From: Orientallactaga sibirica
Lineage: Eukaryota > Chordata > Mammalia > Rodentia > Dipodidae
DNA length: 64,000 bases
Assembly (NCBI GenBank): GCA_036365145.1
Contig: JAEOAD010000982.1
Coordinates: forward strand, 7,218,001 to 7,282,000
Direction of reading: 5' to 3'
The notes under the pieces are model-generated. The model was not told the DNA's origin. It made no database searches and saw only the letters and a list, made by a program, of their open reading frames with translations. How positions within the stretch are numbered: the stretch's first letter is position 1; every line of letters starts with the position of its first letter. Shown piece after piece: positions 11,602 to 23,029 of the stretch. Made by a program: the position numbers and the translations under genes.

Positions 11602-11945
11602 AAAAAACAAAACAAAACAAACCCAACATTTTAACTTCTTGGATCAGTTACAGTCTTTGTTGGGGCAAAAAACCAAAACAAAACATTTTGACCAACATTT
11701 TTTTTGGTTCTTGGATCAGGAACCAGTGTCATTTGTTACAAGGGAGGGCAAACATGGATGCTGACTGTTCATCAAGCTTTCTCCTTTTTAAAATTTATGT
11801 AAGGAAAGGGTTGATTTTGACTTACATTTTATTTTGGTGGGGAAAACATGGCAGGAGAAGGAACCAGTGTAACATTGTCATATTACAAGGGAGGAAGTAG
11901 AGACATGGATGCTGACTGTTCATCAAGCTTTCTCCTTTTTAAAAT
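11602..11945 (+). repeat. Imperfect local duplications
   Basis: An A-rich block ending cttggatcag occurs at about 11602-11647 and 11667-11719. A block from ggaaccagtg to ctcctttttaaaattt occurs at about 11719-11798 and 11860-11946. Confidence 0.6.
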
Positions 11946-12153
11946 TTTAAAAATATTTTATTTTATTTATTTATTTGATAGAGAGAGAGAGAGAGAGAGA
12001 CTGGGTGCGCTAGGGCCTCTAGCCACTGCAAATGATCTCCAGACACATGCACCCCCCCTGTGAATCTTGCTAACGTGGATCCTGGGGAATCGAACCTTGG
12101 TCCTTTGGCTTTGTAGGCAAATGACTTAACCGTTAGGCCATCCTTCCAGCCCT
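11942..12153 (-). mobile_element. Type A tRNA-SINE, with TSD
   Basis: Antisense copy. TSD agctttctccttttt at 11926-11940 and 12154-12168. Confidence 0.9.
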
Positions 12154-13566
12154 AGCTTTCTCCTTTTTATTCAGTTTAGGACCCAGCCATGAGATGATGC
12201 CACCCATAGTTTGGGGGAGGCAGAGCTCCACCTAAACTAATTGACTATCATAGACATGACCAGAAATTTGTTTCCATGGTGATTTAAAGCCTGTGAATTT
12301 GACAGCCAGAGATTAACCGTCACACTTTGGAATATGTAAATGGTGTTTCCTTTACTTTGCTTTCCCAACCTAGCTTTCCTGCCATGAGTGAATGAGAAAT
12401 TTGTCTCTGACCTGCCTAAACCTTGTTTTACTCGGCACTATAAGTGTCTGAGAACTTCAGAGTATTAGAGGGAAGGGAATGGTCTTTATTTCTCTGGTAC
12501 AGGCAATCCCTGGTAACTGTGAAGAAGTTATTATGAGCTACCTTTCCCCAGTCATCAACCACACACCTGAACTTTTGCCCCTTCTATTTATAATAGTGGC
12601 ACTTTTGTTTTGAGAGGCCTGATGCCAATAGCTGGTGTACTCAGGAATGGTCTCCAGTGGCTGTTTCACAACAGGGGTAATTATTCTCAGCAAACCCTAT
12701 TTTGTGGATGATAGAATACAAGGAAACTTAGTCTAAGACAAAGTAAACCCATTACTTGTTTTTGTATGACCCATGAGCTAAGAATATTTTTAACCTTTTT
12801 AAAATAGTTATAAGTATGAGAAGAATGTTGTTTCAGGACACATAGGATCTAAAAATTTGATTTTGTGTTCATTCATAAAATTTTTCTGGCACATGGCCAT
12901 GCTCATGAGTAGTCAGATCTGCTTCCATACTGTAATATCAGAATAGAATACTTACAACAGATACTGTGACTTTTGCAAAGCTATAAGTATTGATTATTTA
13001 GCCCTTAAGAAAAAAAGTAGGTCACTTGGTCAAAAATGTGCTTTAATTCGAATAGTACTGGTAATTGGTTTTAACAAAAATACTTTAAGACTCAAAATGT
13101 GTCATTACAAAGCTTTAGGTGCCAAAAAGATGCAAAAACAGTTTCCGGACAACTACTTACATTTTAATTTCAAAATAATAATGCTACCTGTTATTCCATA
13201 AGCAGATCTTAAAAAGGAAAATTTAAAACTCTATTTCATATGTTGTTAAGTTTTCCAAAGTTTTTGATGTGATCATACGTCATGATATTCTGACAAATTT
13301 CTCTGTTAAAAGTTTCTTTTTTTTTTGTTTTTATTAAGTTTCTTTTTTTTAATTTAAAAAGAGAGCTATCCTTTATTTCATGTCCCATTCTTGGAGAAAG
13401 TGTGCTGTGCTTTCTGAGGTTATGTCTGCATTGTGTTAAACTAATTGTGTATGTCCATTATTTCAGTTTAAAAATTGGAAGAAGTCAGATGAATTATTTC
13501 TGGTGTCAAATACATTCTTTAAAATTAAATATAGAGTAATTAAAAGTCTGAAATCTTAATCTAGTT

Positions 13567-13820
13567 TTTTTTTTAAATGTTTATTTTTATTTATTTATTA
13601 GAGAGAGAGAGAGAGAGAGATACAGATACAGAAATAGGCAGGTAGAGAGAGAGAAAGAGAGAGAATGGCACGCCAGGGCCTCCAGCCACTGCAAACAAAC
13701 TCCAAATGCATGTGCCCCCTTGTGCATCTGGCTTATGTGGGTCCTGGAGAATAGAGCCTTGAACCAGGGTCTTTAGGCTTCACAGGCAAGTGCTTAACCA
13801 CTAAGCCATCTCTCCAGCCC
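13567..13820 (-). mobile_element. Type A tRNA-SINE, with TSD
   Basis: Antisense copy with TSD aatctagtt at 13558-13566 and 13821-13829. Confidence 0.9.
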
Positions 13821-13859
13821 AATCTAGTTGTTTTTTAAAATAAATTTTAGACAAAAGAT

Positions 13860-13985
13860 AAGGGCATAGTGATGCATGCCTTAATTCTAGGGCTTAGAAG
13901 ATGAAAGCAGGAGGATCAGTTCAAGGTCATCCTCAGCTACACACTGAATTTGAGAGTAGCCTGGTCTACTTGAAAACATGTTGGG
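13860..13985 (+). repeat. Old B1-like remnant
   Basis: Diverged sense text gcatagtgatgcatgcctta and gcaggaggatcagttcaagg. Confidence 0.5.
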
Positions 13986-14424
13986 AAACATCAGTTATAT
14001 TCAGCTTGGTGATTTGCAGATTGGAACTATGGTCTAAATGTGATCTGATTAACTCAGAAAACATCGAGGCTGTTTCCTTTTTAGATACTTACAATGGAAC
14101 CTGAAGTGTCATTATCTTGATAACCAGCCTACCCAATCTTATTTCCTGTTGGATTTGTATTCAGCTAAAACCTCCTGCATTTCAAATAGACTATTTTTCA
14201 AAGTCAGGTTCATAATCTTCATCTCATATGTATCATGCATGTATGTATATATCTGTGTAAACCATATTTATCATATAAATTGATACAGATATAAAAATTG
14301 ACTATGAAATGTCATAAAAAGGATTTATTTTAGCCTCCAAATGTGCTAAAAGTTGATTGTTTATGCTTTACATAAGATCAGAAGATTCGTAGTCAACTAA
14401 TTATTCCAAAGAATTGTTCCTTAG

Positions 14425-14594
14425 CCAGGCATGATGATGCACACATTTAATCCCAGCACTTGGGAGGCAGAGGTAGGAGGATCGCCATGAGTTCAAGGCC
14501 ACCCTGAGATGACATAGTGAATTCCAGGCCAGCCTGGGCTAGAGTGAGACCCTACCTCAAAAAAAAAAAAATAAAATAAAACAACCCCCCCCCC
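14425..14594 (+). mobile_element. B1 SINE, with TSD
   Basis: Sense B1. TSD agaattgttcctta at 14411-14424 and 14595-14608, with an odd C-run before the second copy. Confidence 0.9.
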
Positions 14595-15193
14595 AGAATT
14601 GTTCCTTAATCATTCTATAGAAAAAGGTGCTTAGGTAATACTTAGGTGGAGGCTAAGTATTATTTAAAGAAGCAAAAAAATTGATTTTTTTCAAAAGATC
14701 TCTAAGGCTAATCATATTTATTAATATATGCTTCCTGAAAAAGTTTTTATTCAAGTTTATAGTAGTTTACCTATATTAAATTATCAAATAATATTCCTTT
14801 TTCATATATGCTGAAAAATCATATGCCATGTTATAATCTTTGGTTATCAAGGATTATAGTTCTCTTTGGTTTGGCAGGGGAACATATAATGAATCATGTG
14901 AGTTTTAAGACTGAAATCTAACATTTCTTCCATTGAAATTCACCTGCATAAACAGGTCAGTTTAGCAGTTGAAACCAAATTTTTGTCATATTATTTGTGT
15001 GATATGATAGAGCTTTTGAAATTGAATGATTTCCTGGTTTGAGCCTAACAGATTTGTAATGATATTGCATAAAACATCATTCATTCTGGAACATCTCCTT
15101 CCCTGTCCTACCAAGTCCCACCTGACCAAAGCCATAGCTGTTCTTTTCTATCAGTTGCTTTCTAGAATAATATTTTTGTTTCTTTTTTTCCAG

Positions 15194-15387
15194 GCATCTA
15201 GTGGGAATTACTATTTCATCCCCTACATCATAACACCATGTGCTGACTATTTTTGCTGCGAGAGTGATGCCCAAAGGCGAGCCTCAGAATACATGCAGCC
15301 CAACTGGGATACCATCTTGGGACCGCTGTGCATGCCCCTGGTGGACAAGTTTATTAATCTCCTTAAGGACATTCACGTGAGCTCATG
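15194..15387 (+). CDS. Map3k15: Map3k15 exon a (ASK3 central region, first exon in window)
   Basis: Internal coding exon of 194 bp, entered in phase 0 after a polypyrimidine tract and cag (15191-15193), and left with 2 nt of a codon before donor gtaatt. It encodes 64 residues beginning ASSGNYYFIPYI and containing ADYFCCESDAQRRASEYMQ and a GPLCMPLVDKF stretch. From family knowledge this is the end of the N-terminal thioredoxin-binding-like region of ASK kinases and the lead-in to the TPR-rich central regulatory region. ASK3 is a cytosolic MAP kinase kinase kinase of the JNK/p38 pathways that responds to osmotic stress. By my estimate the eight exons cover about residues 165-555 of roughly 1,310. 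No stop or frameshift is seen. The CCESDAQRR segment separates it from MAP3K5, which differs strongly here. The preceding exon is outside the window or not recognisable. Confidence 0.88.
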
Positions 15388-16274
15388 GTAATTCCCATTA
15401 GCTCCCAACAATCCTGGGACTCTTACAGAAATTTCTTTTCACTTTCAGGATGCCGAGAGAATGGGAAACATTAGCCAACCATTTAAAAATCATCCTAGAG
15501 TCCAGTGTTACCCCCTTAGTGTCTCACTGTGATGGGTCCTGTAGTGAAACTAGATAAAGACTAGAATTATGTAGGCAGAATTGGGCCTGGGTATACCCTG
15601 ACTTCCTATGTGACTTTGATATGTAACTCCTCTTCTCTATGGCTTCATAAAACAAGGAAGTTAACTGTGATTGTTTTTAATGATCACTTTCACCTCTTAA
15701 GATTCTATGTTTCAAGATCATTTCCGAACATGACTTTATATTCTTTCAATTATTGAAGTTCTTAAAATGCCAGAGCAAGGTTATTCTAACCTTACATTTT
15801 TGTGTTATTAGAGTTTGCATGTTTTCAGTCAAGCTGCATCCAACCTGACTCAGGGTGTCCTGTGAACATGTTATCTTTACATTTAGGCCAGGTGGTATGA
15901 CATACTCAGAGGTGGACAGGTTTGAATGCGAATCCTAGCTTAGGTGATTCTTCTCTGGGTAGCCTTGGAAAAGTCACTTTCCCTCTTTGAGCCTCAGTGT
16001 TTAAAAAACTGTACCTTCAATGTCCTTAGTCTAAAAGTTAAAGGCAGAAAATTATCCTTAACTGAAGGATCCAGTTGTTGCTTACAGCCTATTTAAATTA
16101 GGATTTATTCTTTCAAGTTGTGTCATAAGAAGGACTCGTTTTTCCAAAACAAATGAAAATCTGAAGGACTGGCAGAACTGACTCATAATGAAACGTCAAG
16201 GACCTTATATTATGCTTTGGCTCAAATCATGGCACCATGAATTGTAAAGGATTATCATTAAAATATTGGCAGGA

Positions 16275-16489
16275 ACCATAGATGGCTAAGCATTTAAGAC
16301 ACTTGCCTGCAAAGCTGAAGGACCTGGATTCGATTCCCCAGCACCCACATAAGCCAGATTCACATGGTGGTGCATGCTTCTACAGTTTTTTGCAGTGGCT
16401 AGAGGCCCTGGTGTACCCATTCCCCCCCCCCCTTTCTCTCTTGGCCTCTTTCCCTCTCTCCCTCACAAATAAATAATGAAATATTTTAA
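16275..16489 (+). mobile_element. Type A tRNA-SINE, with TSD
   Basis: Sense copy with TSD aaaatattggcagga at 16260-16274 and 16490-16504; slightly diverged head. Confidence 0.85.
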
Positions 16490-16504
16490 AAAATATTGGC
16501 AGGA

Positions 16505-16662
16505 GCCGGGCGTGGTGGCACATGCCTTTAATCCCAGCACTCGGGAGGCAGAGGTAGGAGGATCACCTTGAGTTCGAGGCCACCCTGAGACTACATAGTG
16601 AATTCCAGGTCAGCCTGGGCCAGAGTGAGACCCTACCTCGAAAAACCAAAAAAAAAAAAAAA
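16505..16662 (+). mobile_element. B1 SINE at the same target as the preceding SINE
   Basis: Sense B1 starting directly after the second copy of attggcagga and followed by a third copy (about 16663-16672). Confidence 0.85.
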
Positions 16663-16883
16663 ATTGGCAGGAGAGGCACAGTTGTTAGCAGTCTCCTCAC
16701 CTTTTCTAGCCTGCCACCTCTCCTCTGGATGTTGACTTTCTTGTATAGACTTTAGTGGGAAAGAAGACTCAAAGCCTAGACTTGTATGACCACATGCCAA
16801 CATAGAAAAGCAAATGGGGAATTTTTGGACACCTTTATAACTGTTGTCTTAAAATTAAAAAAAAAAAAAACATACATTTTAAC

Positions 16884-16988
16884 GCCGGGCGTGGTAACGC
16901 ACGCCTTTAATCCCAGCACTCGGGAGGATCACCATGAGTTCGACGCCATCCTGAGACTACATAGTGAATTCCACGTCAGCCTACCTTG

Positions 16989-17017
<29 letters not shown>
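16884..17017 (+). mobile_element. B1 SINE, internally shortened
   Basis: Sense B1 lacking the gcagaggtagga step and part of the right side (gcctgggccagagtgagacc), ending in a long A-run. Confidence 0.8.
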
Positions 17018-17019
<2 letters not shown>

Positions 17020-17192
17020 AGTGAAGTTTAGAGAGAAAGCCCATCTTTAGGTCCAACAGAGGTAGTCAGCTTTTATCTACTAGATAAATCAAATTTTACA
17101 GTAAATGGTTTTAAATTTGTTTCTTATTCAGTGAACCTCCATGTATTAGGAGGAAACAACTTTTTGATTTACTTTAATTCCCAATGATTTTA

Positions 17193-17364
17193 TTTTATTT
17201 TTATTTTTATTTTTTTTTTTTGTTTTTCGAGGTAGGGTCTCACTCTAGCTCAGGCTGACCTGGAATTCACTATGTAGTCTCAGGGTGGCCTCGAACTCAT
17301 GGTGATCCTCCTACCTCTGCCTCCCGAGTGCTGGGATTAAAGGCGTGCGCCACCACGCCCGGCT
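17193..17364 (-). mobile_element. B1 SINE, with TSD
   Basis: Antisense, near-consensus B1. TSD aattcccaatgatttta at about 17176-17192 and 17365-17381. Confidence 0.9.
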
Positions 17365-17489
17365 AATTCCCAATGATTTTAAATACCTAATGGTAGATTT
17401 CACCCTTTCTCTGGTGTCTGGGAATGGTTAATGAGAGAGGGATAATGGTGTTTATGATTGAAAATATCAATAACAGGGATGACAGATAA

Positions 17490-17698
17490 TTTTATAAAAT
17501 ATTTATTTATTTGCAAGCAGAGCGAGTGAGAGAGAAAGAATGAGAATGGGTGAACCAGGGTCTCTATCCACTGAGAATGAACTTCAGAGGCATGTACCAC
17601 TTTATACATCTGACTTTTACGCGGGCACTGGGGAATTGAACCTGGGTCCTTAGGCTTAGTTGGCAAGCACCTTAACAGCGAAACCATCTCTCCAGCCT
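17490..17698 (-). mobile_element. Type A tRNA-SINE
   Basis: Antisense copy, right end ccatctctccagcctg; flanks share gacag. Confidence 0.85.
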
Positions 17699-17911
17699 GA
17701 CAGGTAAGATTTTAGCCCTAGTGCTAACTCTGACATTTATAAACAATCTTGCGTCCTATACTAAAAAGCTCTTTGAAGTCTTTTCCTAGTACACATTGAT
17801 TAGTAATATCGACACTGGTTACCAGTGGAAAATGGATACATGTTTATTACATATCTGATTTCCCAAACTCATAATTAAGGCATAATTTTATTTACTTAAG
17901 TTACTGTTCTT

Positions 17912-18004
17912 GGACCTGGGAGTATGGCTCAGTGGTAGAGTAAGGTGCTCATCATGCATTGGCCTCTCAGTTTTATTTTCAGCATTGCCCCTGCTCTAAA
18001 AATA
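17912..18004 (+). mobile_element. ID-like tRNA-SINE, with TSD
   Basis: Sense copy with gggagtatggctcagtggta (tRNA A-box-like) and short A-rich end. TSD agttactgttctt at 17899-17911 and 18005-18017. Confidence 0.75.
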
Positions 18005-19401
18005 AAGTTACTGTTCTTATTATATTTATTCACATATTTAAATGAATTTTTAGAATTACACTTGAATATAAGACTAAAGTATACCTTTTCACTCATTGGG
18101 TTAAACTAATAACACTTAAATAGCTTTGCCTTTATAGGCTGCCAAATGGGCAGTGGCTGTCACCCAACTTAATGACTCATTCAACTAATGACAGAATTTT
18201 TAACACTGGCAGAATCTACTAATTTGATCATCATTAGGGTAATAGCAGTTGACAAATAAGGGGATAAAAAAACGAAAGCAGCACACTGATGTTCTTACAT
18301 GAGAACTCTTTCTATAGGCTGTTTCTTTATTCTTTAAGTGTTAATTGAGAACTTATTGTGAGCATGGGACCAGGCTGTATACTGTATACACATTTATGTA
18401 GCATAGCTTTAAAATTATTCAGAGTAAGTACTATTTGTTCTTATTTTATCTAGTGTTTCTTTTTCTAGACGTGATTAATTTAGCCTACTCTTTCTTAATG
18501 AGCAGCTTAATTTTACTTTCTACAGTTGGATCACTTTAGATTCTTTAATGGGTTTGACAGTATTACTGCTTGATAATACTCAATATCTTTTTTAAATTAC
18601 TTGGAAATATATATTTAAATCAATCTATGGTCATTTTAAGTTGTCTTTGTATAACCAAATTTAAGATTTTTTTTTCAAGGTTTAAATCACATAATAGATA
18701 CTGGCACTGGCTCTTTGAGAGGCTGTGGTGACATTCCAGGTTGAATTTAAACTACTTTCATTGTTTTTCCATATCCTTTTATTGTCTCGATGCTTACAAG
18801 AGGGAAGTTTTATATTCTGTATTAGAAAACTTACTGGCAGACAAATACAGCAAAGAGCTGCGTAAGGAGTGAAAGGCCAAATTGTAAGATTTCTGGTATG
18901 ACCTCTGAGTATTCCTTTTTTGGATTGTTCAGGAACACATCAGTTTCAGATCTCCTTCAGCTACTAACCAGGAGTACTTAATAGACTAGAATGTTTTTAA
19001 AATGATCTGCCTGTGTTTCATGCCTTTTGGAATTCTCTTTGGCTTTGTGATTATCTGTTGTTAATGGGGAAAATAATAAGTAAACTTCCTTCATGCCATT
19101 TATATGTTCAAAAATACCAAGCAATTGTACAGAAATTCTTGCATGCTGTCTGAATGATTTCAGCTTTGCAAACATGTTTAAGGTTGTAATAAACTAATTT
19201 TTATTATCACTAGTGGTTCATTTGTGCAGTGTACAAACAAGACATGGAAGTGTCTTGTTTGTTGGTACAGGGATTTTCCTGCTCAAGATGTACATGTGTT
19301 AACCTGAATCACATCAGTGAGAACCATGCTTGCTTGAATGCTAAATAAGAGAGTCCTAGATGTGTGTAGATATGACTGGAAGTTTTCATTTCACTCTCTA
19401 G

Positions 19402-19570
19402 TGCTTATTACAAAGAAACCTTATTAAATGACATCCGGAAAGCCAGAGAGAAATACCAGGGTGATGAGCTGGCAAAAGAGCTGACTCGGATCAAACTCCG
19501 CATGGATAACATTGAGGTTCTGACATCAGACATCGTCATTAACTTACTCCTGTCCTACCGTGATATCCAG
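19402..19570 (+). CDS. Map3k15: Map3k15 exon b (start of TPR-rich region)
   Basis: Internal exon of 169 bp. The acceptor is ctctag, and its first base completes a Cys codon with the 2 nt left by exon a. The donor is gtatga after an in-frame ending SYRDIQ (phase 0). It encodes 56 further residues: AYYKETLLNDIRKAREKYQG, then a charged helix with ELAKELTRIKLRMDN and TSDIVINLLLSYRDIQ. This is the highly conserved helical segment that starts the central TPR-like solenoid of ASK proteins, which in ASK1 controls access of the kinase domain to its substrates. Phase and sequence join perfectly to both neighbours, which supports functional splicing. Intron lengths are 4,014 bp upstream and 3,092 bp downstream. 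Confidence 0.9.
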
Positions 19571-20225
19571 GTATGAAGTGTGCCTAAGTAAGGTTGGAAA
19601 ATGCCAAATTTTTCCTTGACACAAGGAATATGAAGCATTCTTTCTTATACTACATGTACAATGAGGGAGATGTTGTATATAAATAGGTATGTGACCTGGT
19701 GATAGACTTAGCTTAGGTATTGTGAAAGTTTTGGAGAAGGTTTTATCACATCAGTGCTGGAGTGACCACTCTGACAAGAAAGTGCTTAAAAGAAGGAGCT
19801 TAGATCCACTTTTGTAAATCCCTATATTCATCAAGTCTTCTTAACCCAATGGTGTACTGTAATTATTTCCATTTTACAAATGAGGAAAATTGAGGCATAG
19901 AGAAATTAAGTAAAACTTACTTCAAGTCTTAGCAACTGGTGAAGTCAGAATTCAGACTGAGGCTAACTACCTTCTCTGTCCTTATTCTTAATTCTCCCAG
20001 TGCTTCCTTTATGTCTCTGTTATTTGTACCTTTGCTTACCTACCACTCACCAGTGACAGAATTGGAGAGGAGATGCATGTCTATGACCCATGGAGTGCAG
20101 ATGTTTTTTCTAAGACAGGCATCAGAAGTTACTGAAGAGTTCTTGAGATAGGGCTTTGTAGGATATGGCACCATGGAAGGAAACTAAGCATTCACCTCCA
20201 AATTTAATGACGTGGAACTATTTTT

Positions 20226-20238
20226 TTTTAAAAAATTA

Positions 20239-20333
<95 letters not shown>

Positions 20334-20508
20334 TTTCAGAGAGAGAAAGAGTCAGAAAGAGAATGGGCACGTCAGGGTCTCTAGCCACTGCAAACAAACT
20401 CCAGACACATGCACCACCTTGTGCTTATGTGGGTCCTGGGGGATCAAACCTCAGTCCTTAGGCTTCACAGGCAAGCGCCTTAATCACTAAGCCATCTCTC
20501 CAGTCCCC
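20226..20508 (-). mobile_element. Type A tRNA-SINE with expanded tail, with TSD
   Basis: Antisense copy. TSD tggaactattttt at 20213-20225 and 20509-20521. Its tail has grown into a compound microsatellite. Confidence 0.9.
20242..20336 (+). repeat. Compound microsatellite (TTTC)n(TTTA)n
   Basis: About 12 TTTC units followed by about 12 TTTA units, arising in the SINE tail. Confidence 0.9.
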
Positions 20509-20868
20509 TGGAACTATTTTTAAGGGTATTTTGTTTTTTTTTTCCCTATGGGGGCACAAAGGATATTTTACCTTACCTGAAGGTTGTTAATCACAGTTCT
20601 TTAATGTGAAATTGTAGTGGTATATATTTATGACCTGCACTAACAGCAGAATTCATCACTAAGGAATTCGTGCTCCTAGTGAAAAACATATGCATCTAAC
20701 TGCTTTTTAAAAAATAGTTATTTATTTATTTTTGAGAGCAACAGCGAACGGCAAATAAAGAGGGCGGGGGATGGAGTGCACCAGGGCCTCCAGCCATTGA
20801 AAACTAACTCCAGACACATGTGCCACCTTGTGCATCTGGCTTGCATGGGTCCTGGGAAATCAAACTTG

Positions 20869-21412
20869 GACTGAATGCATTGTATTTTTATATCATGCAT
20901 GGTTATCAGTTTATGGGGACCAGGGACAGAATGTGGTAGTTTGATTCAGGTGTCTTACATAAACTTAGGTGTCCTGAATGCCAGGTTCCCAGCTGATGGA
21001 GATTTTTGTATTGTTGGGGGTGGGCTTATGGGTATTGTAGCCAGTGTCCCCTTGCCAGTGTTTGGCACACTGTCCTGTTGCTTTTGTCTGCCTGATGTTG
21101 GCCAGGAGGTGATGTCCACCCTCTGCTCATGCCATCGTTTTTCCCTGCCATCATGGAGCTTCCCCTCGAGTTTGTAAGACAAAATAAATCTTTTTCCTAC
21201 AAGCAGCTCTTAATCAGATGTTTTTTAAAAAATTATTGATTTTTATTGACTTTTATACTTACATACAAAAAACCCACCTGATATTTCCTTCTCCTCCCCC
21301 CATTCCACTTTAGAACTCCAGTCTCCACCATATCCCCTCCCTCTCTCCATTAGTCTCTTTTAATTTGATGACATCAAATCAGATGTTTTTTGCCAGCAAT
21401 GCCAACCTGACA
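20869..21412 (+). mobile_element. MaLR-like 3' LTR with short internal piece
   Basis: Purine-rich ggggaccagggacagaa immediately precedes tgtggtagtttgattcagg (LTR start, 20932). The LTR includes a polyadenylation-type aaataaa (about 21181-21189) and continues after an L1 insertion to about 21412. It is related to, but diverged from, the LTR at 50405-50788. Confidence 0.65.
21226..21377 (-). mobile_element. L1 3' end, with TSD, inside the LTR
   Basis: Antisense L1 3' UTR end (A-tail as ttttaaaaaatt on the left, gtctccaccatatcccctcc, ttagtctcttttaatttgat). Flanked by aatcagatgtttttt at about 21211-21225 and 21378-21393. Confidence 0.75.
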
Positions 21413-21537
21413 GCAGGCAAGCACCTCAATTGCTAAGCCATACTTCCATCCCTTTAAATCAATTGTGATTTTACAATTATGAAATTAATATTATAAGCCT
21501 TATGGCACATGATGGTGACCTCGCTTAAAGTATTTTT

Positions 21538-21690
21538 GTTTTTGAGGGTTTTCTTTTTTTAGTAGAGTGTCATGTAGCCCAAGCTGACTTTGAACTTGCC
21601 ATATAGCCAAGGATAATCTTGAACTCCTGATCTTCCCGCCTGTTCCTCCTGGTTCTGGTGATTATAGGCTTATGCCATCATGCTAGATTC
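21538..21690 (-). repeat. Old B1-like remnant
   Basis: Diverged antisense text: gtagcccaagctgactttga, gaactcctgatcttcccgcc. Confidence 0.5.
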
Positions 21691-22662
21691 CTGAAATGTT
21701 TCTTTTGAGATGGTGGCTTTCTTTAGTCCTTGACTTCATGTATCTCTTCATTTATTGACCTTCCATTGGTAGGACTCTTAAACTTACAGAGGTGGATGCT
21801 TCCTGGGGTGTGCATTGTATTCACTTCCCTAGCCAGCAGCATCAAAGACCAGAGCCATGAGGCAGGTGTTGGATTACTGTAGGAAGCCCTCTCTTCTGAT
21901 ACCAGGTGATTCTAAACCTGGCTGGAAGGGTAACTAATGGCAGTGCTAAGAGGGCACCCAGCTGAGACACACATGGCAACAACTTTTCGCGGGGCAATCA
22001 TGCATCATTTAGAACAATGGTTCTCAGCTTGGGAGTACTTAGTAGTGCCTGAAGGCATTTTGAGTGTTAAAACTGAATGTGTATGCTGGGTGTAAGTGCT
22101 GCTGGATTCTTGTGAGCAGAGACCAGAGATGCCTCTATCTGTCCTGTCCTGCACAGGATAGCTTCCCAGACCAGGGAATGTTCTGGGTAAAAATGTCAGT
22201 AGTGCTTCAGTTAAGAAATCCTGGTTTAGGTTAATTTGATTGATTCTCTCAAAATAGGAACAACTAGAATGTTTTCTCTGTATAGGAGGTGACCAAGTTT
22301 TTTTGTGTTTATATATCCATTTCACTGTAGCACATAGTTCAGCTGCTGATGTTAACCCTCCTATACTCAAAACATGCTATCTCTTTTCCTAGTTGCTAGG
22401 CTCACTTGCATTTTTCTTTCACTTTGATTTAACAGATTTTTTCTTGATCCCTTTGTGTCTTCTGATAGCAGGAACTTCTTTGTTCTCTGTCATTCAGATG
22501 GTTTAAATTTTTTTTGTACATATAAAGGTTACAATTAACTTAACAAAATATTTTTATAAAGAAAAGTTTGTCATTAAGTGTTAAGACTGTCCTATAACTG
22601 TTGAGAAAAATCTTCAAAGAAGTGTTTCTTCTCTTTCTCACATTGGGAATGCTTTCCAACAG

Positions 22663-22769
22663 GACTATGATGCGATGGTCAAGCTAGTAGAAACACTGGA
22701 GATGCTGCCTACATGTGATTTGGCTGATCAACATAACATTAAATTCCATTATGCATTTGCACTGAATAG
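22663..22769 (+). CDS. Map3k15: Map3k15 exon c (TPR region)
   Basis: Internal exon of 107 bp between acceptor ccaacag and donor gtaaga. It is entered in phase 0 and left after 2 nt (ag) of an Arg codon. It encodes 35 residues with [19 protein letters not shown] and [12 protein letters not shown], a typical helix-turn-helix TPR pair of the ASK central region. The reading frame is open and matches exon b and exon d phases exactly. It is followed by the largest intron of the window (23,000 bp), which holds the 3.28 kb tandem duplication. The assignment to MAP3K15 over MAP3K5 rests on residues such as [20 protein letters not shown]; the paralogue has several substitutions there (recalled from family knowledge). 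Confidence 0.9.
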
Positions 22770-22969
22770 GTAAGATTATGTATATGGTTTTGAAACATTT
22801 TACCAGTTGAATTCTGTTTCCTACTTTTGTTCAACATTCATCACGTATGAGCTGATCAAAGGCTCAATACCAAGGTTATGAAGGTGGTCAAGGTACCTGC
22901 TTTGTCTTCTGGGACTTTGTATTTGGAACATATATTCCAGCTATGAGGTCAGACATGTAAATAAATCAA

Positions 22970-23029
22970 ACCTGGTTCAGCAGGCCCCTCCAACAACTGC
23001 CTTTAAACACTGAGCCATCTCTCCAGACC
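22970..23029 (-). repeat. Type A tRNA-SINE head fragment
   Basis: Short antisense fragment ending actgagccatctctccagac. Confidence 0.5.

Larger units (their letters stand above)
1..15193 (+). other. Upstream intron or 5' flank, no exon recognised
   Basis: No coding exon of the host gene was recognised. It is probably intron upstream of exon a, because exon a starts mid-protein. The first 10 kb is mostly L1, MaLR and SINE sequence listed separately. About 12.2-13.55 kb and 14.6-15.19 kb are AT-rich sequence with no recognised repeat. 13860-13985 is an old B1-like remnant. Confidence 0.6.
15388..19401 (+). other. Intron a-b
   Basis: GT-AG intron of 4,014 bp, phase 2. 15388-16260 and 18005-19401 look like single-copy AT-rich sequence. 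The middle holds five SINEs and an ID-like copy, listed separately. Confidence 0.85.
20702..21453 (-). mobile_element. Type A tRNA-SINE split by an LTR element
   Basis: The tail and body are at 20702-20868 (stops at atcaaacttgg) and the head resumes at 21413-21453 (gcaggcaagcacctcaattg, ccatacttccatccc). An LTR element lies between. Confidence 0.7.
19571..22662 (+). other. Intron b-c
   Basis: GT-AG intron of 3,092 bp, phase 0. It contains a SINE with a long microsatellite tail (20226-20508), the nested SINE/LTR/L1 block 20702-21453, and a degenerate antisense B1-like stretch at about 21538-21690. 19571-20212 and 21700-22662 show no clear repeat. Confidence 0.85.

Noticed and set aside
14580..14595. 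C-run beside the B1 at 14425
   Set aside because: It sits between A-tail and target duplication and is most simply a sequencing or slippage variant of the tail.
15077..15274. Antisense ORF overlapping exon a
   Set aside because: It is the reverse strand of a conserved coding exon and has no support of its own.
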